64,000 bases of DNA, taken from positions 62,001 to 126,000 of the forward strand of contig NZ_JAWDIY010000012.1 of assembly GCF_032380655.1 (NCBI RefSeq), read 5' to 3'. The notes under the pieces were generated by a model that was given only the letters and a program-made list of their open reading frames with translations, had not been told where the DNA came from and did no database searches. Every line of letters starts with the position of its first letter. The stretch's first letter is position 1. This stretch comes from Diplocloster hominis (lineage in GTDB: Bacteria > Bacillota > Clostridia > Lachnospirales > Lachnospiraceae). A program made the translations under genes and the position numbers. Shown piece after piece: positions 18,679 to 27,738 of this stretch.

Positions 18679-18994
18679 GGAGATTGGAGAGTTGGGCGGA
18701 TGCCATGGGGGCTGGGGTTTTGTACCTGGGGCGGCGGACTGTTGTTCCGGGGATGCGGCATTGGCCGATCGTATTAGATGTACTTACAGGGAAGGAGAAA
18801 AAGTCCCGTTTTCCGTCACACTGTTTGAGCCGTTTTTTGGCGAGTTTGTGACGGAAAATGTAATAAGGACTTTTTCTCCTTCCCTGTTAGTACATCTTAT
18901 ACGATTGGACACAGCCGCATCCCCGGAACAACAGTCCGCCGCCCCAGGTACAAAACCCCAGCCCCCATGGCATCCGCCCAACTCTCCAATCTCC
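18679..18994. repeat. Giant hairpin 2 (316-bp inverted repeat)
   Basis: Positions 18679-18759 are the exact reverse complement of 18914-18994 (81 bp). A mismatched stretch follows, then pairing resumes at 18776-18806 with 18867-18897 with one mismatch. The apex is a further hairpin, TTTTCCGTCACA (18809-18820) with TGTGACGGAAAA (18847-18858). It has the same design as giant hairpin 1 but I see no shared sequence. It lies 72 bases from hairpin 1, between the ends of two convergent genes. Frames across it (for example 18473-19018 plus, 18784-18981 minus) mirror the palindrome and are not credible genes. Confidence 0.9.
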
Positions 18995-19034
18995 GGCCCT
19001 AGAATTACAAGTAAATGAAAGCCAGCAACATTAC

Positions 19035-19910
19035 TCAGGAAGCAATAATCTCGGCCTGTATCGCAGTCCAGTCAGGCAGATAGAAGTCATTGGTCCAGAG
19101 ATCCGCCAGGGGAGCTATGACTCGCCTGGAAGGGTTCGGGTTCAGATAGGCGGCCCACCAGGAAAAGGTGCTGTTGGCTATGATCTGGTGTCGGCAGGCG
19201 GACATTAAATAGAATTCCTCCAGGTCGGTGAGTGTGAGGGAATCGCTCAGGAAAATAGGTGACGGCAGGGTGCTTAAGGCCTGCTTTACGTAAGGGATAT
19301 CGTCGGAAAAGATGTAGAGACGAAGATCCGGCCCGGCAGATTGCTGCAGGAGGTTTAGGGCCTTCCTATAGTACGTGGGGGAAAGACATTTGCCGCCTTT
19401 GAAACTCACATAGTCTCCCCGGCGGATGTGGATAGCGGCGGAGTTTGTGGAACGGAGTGTGGATAACTGTTCCTGAATTTCGGGGCGGAAAGGGGCCTTA
19501 GGAATGTATTGACGCAGCAAATCCTGCCGGTACTGGTCGAAATAGCGATAATTTTGCCAATAACCGGTCAGGTGGATATTAGTGTCGTAGGCGAACTGCT
19601 CCGGAATATACTCGAACTCATTTTGCTCCCGCACCATTTTGATGGGAGAGGGAAGTTTACGGTTGCGCCTGTATTCATAAAATTTGGTGCGGAAGGGATG
19701 TTTATAACGGTCAAAAGGAGCAGCGGGCGGCAATAGCGTTTCCGTACAGTCGATGTTTAACTGATCCAGCTGGAAACGACGGAAATATCCGCAGTCATAG
19801 AGATGCTTGTCCAGGATCAGGGTATCGTTGTTCCGCTTTGCTGTTGCGTAGGCGCAGGCGTAGGAAAACAGCTGGTTTCCGAAGCCGCCCATGATTTCAG
19901 AGATAACCAT
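19035..19910 (-). CDS. GT11 family glycosyltransferase, probable alpha-1,2-fucosyltransferase
   Basis: The 291-residue protein opens with MVISEIMGGFGNQLFSYACA, the GDP-sugar fold start of GT11 enzymes, and carries HIRRGDYV (about 157-164), the GT11 motif that contacts GDP-fucose. It ends with the usual 'NSTFSWWAAYLNP' block near 246. It would add fucose from GDP-fucose to a galactose-type acceptor in the cytoplasm. AAGGAG lies six bases before the ATG. It is the last gene of a five-gene minus-strand operon. Fkp at 55917-59054 can supply GDP-fucose. Confidence 0.9.
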   Translation of the reverse strand: MVISEIMGGFGNQLFSYACAYATAKRNNDTLILDKHLYDCGYFRRFQLDQLNIDCTETLLPPAAPFDRYKHPFRTKFYEYRRNRKLPSPIKMVREQNEFEYIPEQFAYDTNIHLTGYWQNYRYFDQYRQDLLRQYIPKAPFRPEIQEQLSTLRSTNSAAIHIRRGDYVSFKGGKCLSPTYYRKALNLLQQSAGPDLRLYIFSDDIPYVKQALSTLPSPIFLSDSLTLTDLEEFYLMSACRHQIIANSTFSWWAAYLNPNPSRRVIAPLADLWTNDFYLPDWTAIQAEIIAS

Positions 19911-19961
19911 TTTAAACTCCTTTTATTTTCTGCGTTATAGTTTTTTATAGCCCTAATTTTT

Positions 19962-21908
19962 TTATACGTTGAAAGGAAGCATGATAGAGTATGCGCCGTA
20001 CAGGACGACAAAGGTCATGATGGCCATGACAATACGGTTGTAGTTCTGTATTTTTCCGTGGCAGATCAGGGTTTTGTTCCTGCAAAGGAACGGCAGCATG
20101 ACCATGATAGGCAGGTAATAGCGGGGCTGCACCCCGTTGAAGCCCAGAGCGCCTATTTGAGTAAAACTTAAATACAGTGCGGTCCAGATCAGGCAGAATA
20201 CACCGAAAACCAGGACACCAATCAGAAGTTTATACTTTTTGTCCAGTACGTATTTGGTTTCTTCCTGGCAGGAAAGGAAGCCCAAACCCAGGAAGAGCGG
20301 GGTGAACAGGTAGGTAAACTGCGCGGAATAAGCTCCCAGGAAGGCAAAATTAGCATTGGCGCCGATTCCGAATATATAGTCACAGAATGTCTTGAAGATC
20401 GTTCCAACCAGCAGTTTGGTATAGGTCCAGGGATGATCCAGGATCATCATTAGCTGTTTGACGATTCCGGTCTCGGACTGTTCATTTCTTACGTCAGATC
20501 CCCAGTTTACATTTCCCATAGAAGTCTGGGAGGCGACCGGGAACAGGAAGGTATAGATGATGGTTGCCATAATGGCTACGACACCGGCGATGAAACATAT
20601 CCTCTGTTTTTTGCTGCTGAACTTGGTCTTTGGGAAGAAACACAGCAGGGCCAGCAATATGATATAGATCGCTTTGGGTAAGCTGGCGAATACGAAGCAG
20701 CCCACGATTGCCAGCACATTGTACCATTTCAGCTTCTTTTCCTTGTCGAGAACTTCATTTAACCAGAGGATAAAGCCCAGGATGGTAAATGAGATGGCCA
20801 CACCGTCGTAGGCGTAACAGGTCGCCTGGAACAGGCAGGTGGGGAGCAGACCGATGACGGCGATGATGGCCTTCCCGACCTTCGCGTATTTGATTGCCAG
20901 TGCGACAACCAATGTGTAAAGGAGCAGATTGCCGAATTTACCAAACATATAGAGAATGGTAAAGGGCAGATGCAGCAGCCGTCCAACCGCCAGGAATAGA
21001 GTCTGGGTAATGTAGGCCCACTGATTATAGGGAATAAACCGGGCTTTGCTGACCAGAACTGCCTGATCGGTATTATCTTTGGAATTAAAATAGTCGGCAA
21101 TGTACTGCCGTTCTTCCAGCGTATTGTAATAGGGCTGATGCGCCTCTTTCATGATCGTGGCGGCTTCCGTATATTGGACTGTTGAAAAATAAGCATTAGA
21201 ATAGGCGTTGTCAAAATGGACCTGCTCGTCCCAGCCGATCCGGAGGGTACCGCCGAAAATAATGTAGATACTTCCAGCCAGCAGACTAAGGAAGGCAAAG
21301 TATACTTCCAGCTTACGGCCGAATACCGGTGCGCCGAAGATCAGGAACAGGATGCAGCTGAAAACGACAGCCAGGAAAAACATACGGTAGGGATTCATGG
21401 ATAATTCGTTGCTGAATTCGATGAAATCAATAGTTCCGTTGAAATTGTTGACCACGCGGATCTTGCAGCCGGTGGCGTCCTGACCGATGTTGTTATAATA
21501 GTCGGTAAAGGCGGCAAGGGACTGATCGTAATATTCGGTAGTGGAGGTTTCGCCGTATCCGTTATCGCTGTAGGCGTTCATGGTGATGGAAAAATCTACC
21601 GGTGACTGGTAGCCGATATGCAGCTTTTTGATATACATATTTTCGGGGAAAGTAAAGGTATAGTCAGTTTCAAGACCCTTGCTTTCCACGGTTTTTCCGT
21701 CCTGTTCGGTTGTGGTAGAGTAATCCACATCCTCGATTTTCACATTGTCATACGTCTGGCCGTTTGTAAAATCATAGCGGGTTGTGTAAGTGTCATCAAA
21801 CAGGGAATGAAAGTTAAACACCAGAAGTTCAACCAATACTGTCAAAAGAATTACCGTGCCGATCATGATCAGTAATTTTCGCCAGTGTTCTTTGATATAA
21901 GTTTTCAT
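19962..21908 (-). CDS. Large polytopic membrane protein, DUF2142-like (GT-C fold suspected)
   Basis: The start is set at 21908 (MKTYIKEHWRKLL) because GAAGG precedes it and it overlaps the upstream stop as ATGA; an 80-residue longer frame upstream is not used. About 648 residues are predicted. One N-terminal helix is followed by a large extracytoplasmic beta-rich domain (about 35-180), then some ten membrane helices. The segment GWDEQVHFDNAY (near 240) matches the acidic first-loop signature of DUF2142 and related GT-C transferases, which use polyprenyl-phosphate sugars outside the cell. Substrate unknown. It forms an operon with the small protein at 21905 and the GT2 at 24155. Confidence 0.75.
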   Translation of the reverse strand: MKTYIKEHWRKLLIMIGTVILLTVLVELLVFNFHSLFDDTYTTRYDFTNGQTYDNVKIEDVDYSTTTEQDGKTVESKGLETDYTFTFPENMYIKKLHIGYQSPVDFSITMNAYSDNGYGETSTTEYYDQSLAAFTDYYNNIGQDATGCKIRVVNNFNGTIDFIEFSNELSMNPYRMFFLAVVFSCILFLIFGAPVFGRKLEVYFAFLSLLAGSIYIIFGGTLRIGWDEQVHFDNAYSNAYFSTVQYTEAATIMKEAHQPYYNTLEERQYIADYFNSKDNTDQAVLVSKARFIPYNQWAYITQTLFLAVGRLLHLPFTILYMFGKFGNLLLYTLVVALAIKYAKVGKAIIAVIGLLPTCLFQATCYAYDGVAISFTILGFILWLNEVLDKEKKLKWYNVLAIVGCFVFASLPKAIYIILLALLCFFPKTKFSSKKQRICFIAGVVAIMATIIYTFLFPVASQTSMGNVNWGSDVRNEQSETGIVKQLMMILDHPWTYTKLLVGTIFKTFCDYIFGIGANANFAFLGAYSAQFTYLFTPLFLGLGFLSCQEETKYVLDKKYKLLIGVLVFGVFCLIWTALYLSFTQIGALGFNGVQPRYYLPIMVMLPFLCRNKTLICHGKIQNYNRIVMAIMTFVVLYGAYSIMLPFNV

Positions 21909-22564
21909 GCCTTCTTTTTCCCCTTTCTGATGATTGGCTGGCCCTGATCCGTGACGGCAAATAGGGTCAGCAGTACGAACAGGAATAGAACAAAATACCA
22001 CAGCAGCGGTTTGTTGTACGCGGGATAACAGTAAGTCATGATCATATTTCCCTGTAGGACCTGGCCGTTGATACTGGTGCTGACATCCGGGATGATCTGC
22101 GGATTCGTATAGATCCCGGGGTAATTCCCATCGGTCACGCCGTCGCACCAGATGCGCAGGATCAGTGAACCGGAACAGGTCTCAAAGCCGGTGAACGGCA
22201 TCAGCACATCCTGCCCCTCCGCGATATTAGGGGCGGCCATAGCAGAACTTCCCAGAGAATGGCCATCTGTCTGGGATAGGACTTCGTAGTGAATTACACC
22301 AGATGTAAGTTTCTTGTCATAAGTAGTATATTTCACCTGTACGCCCAGCAAACGGTCATCGACCTGGAACTTGTACTCCATAACCGTTCCCTCGGTCAGC
22401 GGGTTCTGGACCAATTGGTCCGCCTTGGTGTTATAGCCCTGTGTCGCCATATATTCATTGGGGAACAGGAAGCTTGCGATGATTCCAAGAATACACAGCA
22501 GCATCCCCAGCAGAAGCAGACGGCGGATATTCCGGTCTATCCAGTTACACACTTTTTTGATCAT
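21905..22564 (-). CDS. Bitopic membrane protein with extracytoplasmic domain, unknown function
   Basis: A 219-residue protein with one membrane helix near the N-terminus (LLLLGMLLCILGIIASFLF, about 16-34), an external domain of about 145 residues rich in Thr, Tyr and Gly, and a second helix (about 189-207) before a basic tail. No family is recognised. The external domain is reminiscent in length of the domain at the start of the next protein, with which it overlaps by four bases (ATGA). The pair could form one envelope complex; this is inference from coupling. Confidence 0.75.
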   Translation of the reverse strand: MIKKVCNWIDRNIRRLLLLGMLLCILGIIASFLFPNEYMATQGYNTKADQLVQNPLTEGTVMEYKFQVDDRLLGVQVKYTTYDKKLTSGVIHYEVLSQTDGHSLGSSAMAAPNIAEGQDVLMPFTGFETCSGSLILRIWCDGVTDGNYPGIYTNPQIIPDVSTSINGQVLQGNMIMTYCYPAYNKPLLWYFVLFLFVLLTLFAVTDQGQPIIRKGKKKA

Positions 22565-22649
22565 GTCTTACCTCTTTTCTATATCGTTTGTTACAATCCC
22601 ATATCGGCTGTTACAATTTTTACCATCATACTATATGCGCGTAAAAGTG

Positions 22650-24140
22650 TCAATTTTCGGCTGATTGTTTCGGCGGAATGTTCAGTCCTGCTGTATAATC
22701 AGACTTTGCCGCGTAATAGAACAGAACCTCGTATTCATCGAAGGAAAAGGTCCCCCGGTATTCCGGCTGGTAACCGGCTGCTTTAAAATCCTCCAGTACC
22801 GTTTTATGAGCAGGATCAGCGGCGATCCAAATATGCCCTTTTACATGATCCAGCTGGGAGAGAGTATTTAATTCCCCGATCTGGTAATTCTGATAAACTT
22901 TTTGATAGACGTCTGTAATTTCCGACCCATACAGCTGCTGCTGCTCTTCTGGAAAATAGTAGGCAAAGCATTTTTGAACTCCATTGTGGGTATGCACGAT
23001 GACGTCACCCGGTTCCAATACGGAATTCATATAGGACTCCATCTGCTCTGCGCCGGATTGGTAACGCAGTTCCAATATGTCCGCAAAATTCAGGACGCTG
23101 CATAATATAAGCCATACGGTTAACAGCCGGGTAACCCAGGGGCGCTTGATGTTACGGGCTTCGATGGCGAAGAACAGCCACATGCAGCCATAGGAAGACA
23201 CCATATAGCGCTGATAAAAAACAGGCCGGATCAGGAATGAGGCGGCCAGTCCCACCAGGACCATGCCGATGGAAGTACTGAAACAGGCCGCAGCGAACCA
23301 GTCATCCCGCTCCTTTTTTCGGAAGATAAACAGTAAAAACACTGCCAGAAACACTAAAAGGAGAAGAAGGGAGAGAAGGCGGCTGCGCTTAACGGCAAAA
23401 GTATATTCGATATAAGTCACCAGCGTAGAAAAAGTAATAGGAGGAATCCAGTATTTCTCTGTCACCTGAGAGATCTGCCTGAGAACGACTCCCAGCCAGG
23501 GCAGATAGGCAAGTACAGTGAAAATGGCACAGAGCATCCATTTTTTCAAAACTTGTTTATTTTGCCTGAATGCGTGGATCAGGAGATAAAAATAAAGGAA
23601 AGCCACTGCTGCGCATGCAAAATAATGGGTATAAGCAGCCAGAAGGCTGAACACAGTAAAATACAGCCAGTTGCGGAATTTCCCGTCCAATATTATTTCA
23701 TATGAAAACAGCGCTGCGGCAGTGACAAAGAACATGGCCCAGCTGTACATACGGATGTCTGTGGAGTAATACAGCATTTTTGGCATACCGAAGAGGCAGA
23801 GCAGAAACAAAAAAGATGTCCTGTCTCCAAAACGTTTCCGCACCAGGGTACAGCCCAGAATCATTTGGAAAAGAAAAGGAAGAAATGATACCAGGTGCAT
23901 CACAATAAGACTGGTTCCGAAAATATCAGTCAGAAATTTCAGAATCAGATAATAAACCGGGGGATGTACATCCGCAGCGGTCAAAGCGATGACATCCCGG
24001 TAGGAATGCCCGGTCAGGGCAATCGTAAAAGCCTCATCCATAAATATATTTTTATGAAATATGAGGGTAAGCATCAACAGGCTTTCCAGAATACATAAAC
24101 CAGCCAGAAATACAGTTTTCTGCTTTTTTGATAAAACCAT
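22650..24140 (-). CDS. GT39/ArnT-like membrane glycosyltransferase
   Basis: A 496-residue protein with about 11-12 membrane helices. The first external loop carries FMDEAFTIAL (Asp-35/Glu-36), and 'DVHPPVYY' follows near residue 57. This is the pattern of PMT/ArnT (GT-C) enzymes that take a sugar from a polyprenyl-phosphate donor on the outer face of the membrane. The C-terminal 130 residues are a soluble domain. The polyprenyl-phosphate sugar is probably made by the GT2 encoded just upstream at 24155-25093. Confidence 0.85.
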   Translation of the reverse strand: MVLSKKQKTVFLAGLCILESLLMLTLIFHKNIFMDEAFTIALTGHSYRDVIALTAADVHPPVYYLILKFLTDIFGTSLIVMHLVSFLPFLFQMILGCTLVRKRFGDRTSFLFLLCLFGMPKMLYYSTDIRMYSWAMFFVTAAALFSYEIILDGKFRNWLYFTVFSLLAAYTHYFACAAVAFLYFYLLIHAFRQNKQVLKKWMLCAIFTVLAYLPWLGVVLRQISQVTEKYWIPPITFSTLVTYIEYTFAVKRSRLLSLLLLLVFLAVFLLFIFRKKERDDWFAAACFSTSIGMVLVGLAASFLIRPVFYQRYMVSSYGCMWLFFAIEARNIKRPWVTRLLTVWLILCSVLNFADILELRYQSGAEQMESYMNSVLEPGDVIVHTHNGVQKCFAYYFPEEQQQLYGSEITDVYQKVYQNYQIGELNTLSQLDHVKGHIWIAADPAHKTVLEDFKAAGYQPEYRGTFSFDEYEVLFYYAAKSDYTAGLNIPPKQSAEN

Positions 24141-24154
24141 AACAAAAAATCCTT

Positions 24155-25093
24155 CTACTTATCTTCGATGTTGGTTTCCTTGCAAATAAACAAGGGACGT
24201 TTTTTGGTTTCAAGATAAGTCTTAGCCAAATATTCGCCTAAAATACCTATACTGAATAATTGTAAGCCCCCCAACAGAAAGATAATACAGACCATGGATG
24301 GCCATCCGCTGGTCGGATCGCCGAAAATCAGGGTCCTTATAATGATAAAACAGATCATAATAAACGCGGCCAGACATAGAACCACGCCTGTAAAAGCAGC
24401 CAGGGCTAAAGGAGCGGTTGAAAATGCCACTATGCCCTCGATACTGTAAACCAACAGTTTCCAGAAAGACCATTTGGTCTCTCCGGCCACTCGTTCTACA
24501 TTTTCAAATTCAATCCACTTGGTGTCAAAGCCCACCCATCCAAACAGGCCCTTGGAAAAACGGTTGTACTCCCCCATCTCCAGAAGCGCGTTAACAAACT
24601 GACGGGTCATAAGACGGAAATCCCGGGCTCCGTCCACGATCTCGGTTTTGGATATTTTATGCATGAATTTATAAAAACAGCGGGCGAAAAAGGAACGGAT
24701 CGGAGGTTCTCCCTTGCGGGTTACCCTGCGGGTAGCAGCCGAATCATAGCCCTCTTTCGTGATGGCATCATACATCTGCGGCAGCAGTGCCGGAGGGTCC
24801 TGTAGATCGGCATCCATAATGGCTACGTAATCGCCCTGGGCATAGGAGAGGCCGGCATAAATGGCGGCTTCCTTGCCGAAGTTCCGGGAAAACGAGACAT
24901 ATTTTATCCGGGAATCTGTTTCGGCGAACTGTTTGGCGATCGCCAGTGTCCGGTCGGTTGAGCCGTCATTGACGAATATAATCTCGAACTCCACATAGGG
25001 CATGGATTCTGCAACGCTGCAGATTTCTTTGTAAAAATAGGGCAGGGCATCCTGCTCGTTATAGCAGGGGACAATTGCTGAAAGTTTTTCCAT
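24155..25093 (-). CDS. GT2 polyprenyl-phosphate glycosyltransferase (GtrB/DPM1-like)
   Basis: The 312-residue enzyme has an N-terminal GT-A domain with VPCYNEQDALP (8-18), 'VNDGSTDRT' (about 41) and the DADLQDPP metal-binding motif (about 94-101). Two C-terminal membrane helices (about 231-253 and 267-291) follow. Such enzymes move a hexose from a nucleotide sugar to undecaprenyl phosphate on the inner face. The product is then used by GT-C transferases, and two such proteins are encoded in the same operon. It is the first gene of the operon, with a promoter at 25183-25211. Confidence 0.93.
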   Translation of the reverse strand: MEKLSAIVPCYNEQDALPYFYKEICSVAESMPYVEFEIIFVNDGSTDRTLAIAKQFAETDSRIKYVSFSRNFGKEAAIYAGLSYAQGDYVAIMDADLQDPPALLPQMYDAITKEGYDSAATRRVTRKGEPPIRSFFARCFYKFMHKISKTEIVDGARDFRLMTRQFVNALLEMGEYNRFSKGLFGWVGFDTKWIEFENVERVAGETKWSFWKLLVYSIEGIVAFSTAPLALAAFTGVVLCLAAFIMICFIIIRTLIFGDPTSGWPSMVCIIFLLGGLQLFSIGILGEYLAKTYLETKKRPLFICKETNIEDK

Positions 25094-25182
25094 ATAGATA
25101 GATCACGCACCTTTTTGTTTACCAGAATAATTTTTATTTTTTCAAATATAACTGATTAAATTCATGGACTAAATTTACAGCT

Positions 25183-25211
25183 ACTATACCATAAACAGGC
25201 AAAACTTGCAA
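25183..25211 (-). promoter_or_regulatory. Promoter of the minus-strand glycan operon (25093 to 19035)
   Basis: On the minus strand TTGCAA (25211-25206), 17-base spacer, TATAGT (25188-25183) preceded by TG for an extended -10. It would give a leader of about 80 bases before the GT2 gene. Confidence 0.65.
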
Positions 25212-25218
25212 AGTATGG

Positions 25219-25280
25219 GAAATAGAAAAGAATTGTTAGGAAATAGAAAAGAATTGTTTGAAATAGAAAAGAATCCAGTT
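25219..25280 (+). repeat. Three tandem 20-21 base repeats
   Basis: Units start at 25219, 25240 and 25260. Each begins GAAATAGAAAAGAAT, and a partial fourth unit (GAAAATAGG) runs into the ribosome binding site of the next gene. They lie between the divergent minus operon promoter and the GT2 at 25303. Confidence 0.8.
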
Positions 25281-25302
25281 GAAAATAGGAGAAAAACTTG
25301 CT

Positions 25303-26061
25303 ATGATGGAACACATGAATAAGCCAACTGTATCAGTGATAACAACCACATATAATAACGCAGATAATCTTAGAAAGACCATGGAGATGATATTGTCCCA
25401 GGACTATGAGCAGATTCAGTACGTGATCGTAGATGGAGGATCTACGGATGATACGCTCGCGTTAATCCGGGAATTTGAGCCCAGATTCGGTGAACGTTTA
25501 AAATGGATCTCTGAGCCGGATGAGGGCATCTACGATGCGATTAATAAAGGATATCTGCTGTCCGACGGTGATATCATCGGATACTGTTTCGACCGCTATG
25601 CGGATGAACATGTGATCAGCCGTATGGTGGAAACGATCGTACGTGAAAAAACAGACGGTGTACACAGCGATCTGATCTACCTGGATGGAGAAAAAGTCGT
25701 ACGGAAATGGCATATGGGCCAGGGATCGATCCGGACCGGCTGGATGCCGGCCCATCCTACGCTCTATCTGAAACGGGAAGTATATGAAAAATATGGATTG
25801 TACAAAACGGATTATAAGTGCTCTGCGGATTATGAATATATGATCCGGTGCCTGAAAGACGGACAGGTTAAATTATCTTATATCCCTGAAGTACTGATCT
25901 ATATGTATTATGGGGGGACCAGTACCAATGGGTTGTCCTCTTATCTGCTTTCCCTGAAGGAAGGGCATAGGGCTTTAAAAGAAAACGGGGTGGCTTTTGC
26001 CTGGGTGACGGATTTTCTGCGAATCGTCCGGGTTTGCCTACAGTTCTTAACAAAATCTTAA
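25303..26061 (+). CDS. GT2 family glycosyltransferase
   Basis: The start is placed at ATG 25303, with AGGAG eleven bases upstream; a TTG at 25279 in the same frame has no site. About 252 residues form a single GT-A domain. Visible motifs are 'SVITTTYNNADNL', 'VIVDGGSTDDT' and 'WISEPDEGIYDAINKG', the pattern of WcaA-like capsule transferases, followed by 'HPTLYLKREVYEKYG'. No membrane helix is seen. It would add one sugar to a lipid-linked intermediate. It stands between two differently oriented groups and is followed by a 156-base gap. Confidence 0.88.
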   Translation: MMEHMNKPTVSVITTTYNNADNLRKTMEMILSQDYEQIQYVIVDGGSTDDTLALIREFEPRFGERLKWISEPDEGIYDAINKGYLLSDGDIIGYCFDRYADEHVISRMVETIVREKTDGVHSDLIYLDGEKVVRKWHMGQGSIRTGWMPAHPTLYLKREVYEKYGLYKTDYKCSADYEYMIRCLKDGQVKLSYIPEVLIYMYYGGTSTNGLSSYLLSLKEGHRALKENGVAFAWVTDFLRIVRVCLQFLTKS

Positions 26062-26217
26062 GGGTTTTTTTGTTGACTTTAGCACTCGAATACAGTAAAG
26101 TAATCTCAAGTTAAAAACGAAGTTTTGATTAATTTAGAACATAATTATATTTTTATATATAATAAAACCGTGCGTGAGAAGTAGTGATAAAATTTACTAT
26201 GGAAAGGCGGCGGTAGG

Positions 26218-27708
26218 ATGTCGTTTAATTCGATGGAATTCCTGCTGTTTTTTCCGATCGTGGTACTCATTTATTTTATCATTCCGCATAAGGTTCGATG
26301 GGTCTGGCTTTTGCTGGCCAGCTACTATTTTTATATGTCGTGGAATCCCAAGTACGCGCTGCTCATGGGTACTTCCACAGTGATTACATACCTGTGCGGA
26401 ATCCTGATCGGGAGGACGCAGAAAAAGAACTGTAAAAATCAGATATTTTTGAAAAAGCTATGGGTAGTTTTAAGTTTGGTGTTGAATCTGGCCATACTCT
26501 TTTTCTTCAAATATTTCGATTTTGCGGTGAACAGCTTAAACAGTATTTTTTCGTATTTGAATCTTGCGCCGGTGCGGGTGTCGTTTGATGTGATCCTGCC
26601 GGTGGGGATCTCGTTTTATACCTTTCAGGCGCTTGGCTACACGCTGGATGTCTATCGCGGTGAAATTGAACCGGAAAAGAATCTGGGGAGGTACGCCCTG
26701 TTCGTCTCATTTTTCCCGCAATTGGTAGCGGGACCGATCGAACGCAGTAAGAATCTGCTGCATCAGCTCCGGGAGAAGCATATCTTTGATTTTGACAGGG
26801 TCAAGGACGGGCTTTTGCTGATGCTTTGGGGATTTTTCCTGAAGATAGTAATCGCGGACAGAGCTGCGATTCTCGTTGATCAGGTTTACAACCATTATGC
26901 TGAATATGAAGCTGTCGCGCTGATCCTGGCAACAGTCTTGTTTGCTGTTCAAATTTACTGCGATTTCAGTTCTTACTCCAATATTGCGATCGGAGCGGCC
27001 CGGGTAATGGGCTTTCACCTGATGACGAATTTTGAAGAGCCATATCTGGCTTCATCGGTTGCCGGATTTTGGAGGAGATGGCATATCTCCCTGAGTACAT
27101 GGTTCCGGGATTATGTCTACATTCCATTAGGAGGAAACCGGGTCAAAAAAGGAAGATGGGCTTTTAACGTATTCCTCGTATTTCTGTTGAGCGGCCTTTG
27201 GCACGGGGCAGGATGGACCTTTGTAATCTGGGGCGCTCTGCATGGAGCCTATCAGATTATCGGAGGATATCTAAGGCCCTGGAAGCAGAAAATCTGGAAA
27301 GCCATGCATGTAAATGTAGATACTGCCAGTTTTCGGATAGGTCAGATATTGGTTACTTTTCTGCTTGTGGATTTTGGATGGATCTTTTTTCGATCCAACT
27401 CATTTGATCAGGCCAAAACCATTATAAGAAAAATGTTCATGGAATTTGAGTGGCCGCAGCTGTCCCTGAATTATCTGACCACTTTAGGGTTGGATTACCA
27501 GCAGCTGATGATACTTCTGGGAGCGATTCTGGTGTTGGGGGTTATCAGTCTCTGCCATTATCGGGGAATTCATATACGTCCCCTGATCGAGAGACAGCAG
27601 CTTTGGTTCCGCTGGTCCTGCTATTTGTGTTTGCTGTTTGCTGTTTTGACCTTTGGTATACTGGGGGTTCGCTATACCACGAGTCCGTTTCTGTACTTCC
27701 AGTTCTAA
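26218..27708 (+). CDS. MBOAT family O-acyltransferase (AlgI/DltB-like)
   Basis: A 496-residue polytopic protein starting MSFNSMEFLLFFPIV. The catalytic histidine lies in 'LSGLWHGAGWTFVIWG' (His near 328), and 'GFWRRWHISLSTWFRDYVY' (about 283-301) is the other conserved block. MBOAT proteins move acyl (usually acetyl) groups through the membrane onto extracellular polymers. The next gene encodes the membrane-anchored SGNH-type partner, a pairing known from alginate and teichoic-acid modification. A GGTAGG-rich site precedes the ATG. Confidence 0.93.
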   Translation: MSFNSMEFLLFFPIVVLIYFIIPHKVRWVWLLLASYYFYMSWNPKYALLMGTSTVITYLCGILIGRTQKKNCKNQIFLKKLWVVLSLVLNLAILFFFKYFDFAVNSLNSIFSYLNLAPVRVSFDVILPVGISFYTFQALGYTLDVYRGEIEPEKNLGRYALFVSFFPQLVAGPIERSKNLLHQLREKHIFDFDRVKDGLLLMLWGFFLKIVIADRAAILVDQVYNHYAEYEAVALILATVLFAVQIYCDFSSYSNIAIGAARVMGFHLMTNFEEPYLASSVAGFWRRWHISLSTWFRDYVYIPLGGNRVKKGRWAFNVFLVFLLSGLWHGAGWTFVIWGALHGAYQIIGGYLRPWKQKIWKAMHVNVDTASFRIGQILVTFLLVDFGWIFFRSNSFDQAKTIIRKMFMEFEWPQLSLNYLTTLGLDYQQLMILLGAILVLGVISLCHYRGIHIRPLIERQQLWFRWSCYLCLLFAVLTFGILGVRYTTSPFLYFQF

Positions 27709-27738
27709 CGAATAAGGCCAAAACAATTTTAATACCTA

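Larger units (their letters stand above)
18150..19034. other. Convergent intergenic region filled by two giant hairpins
   Basis: This 885-base gap between the ends of the HPr-like gene (plus) and the GT11 gene (minus) contains no supported gene. Nearly all of it is the two hairpins; about 70 AT-rich bases (18608-18678) separate them and 40 follow. It also marks the junction between the housekeeping segment and the glycan-assembly region. Confidence 0.8.

Noticed and set aside
18169..18994. Insertion sequence or MITE termini
   Set aside because: No transposase remnant, no shared terminal sequence between the two hairpins and no flanking target duplication could be seen; kept only as one possible origin.
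18473..19018. 181-codon open frame across the giant hairpins
   Set aside because: It runs through both palindromes, which create mirrored open frames on both strands; there is no ribosome binding site and the composition (Pro/Arg-rich) follows the hairpin sequence.
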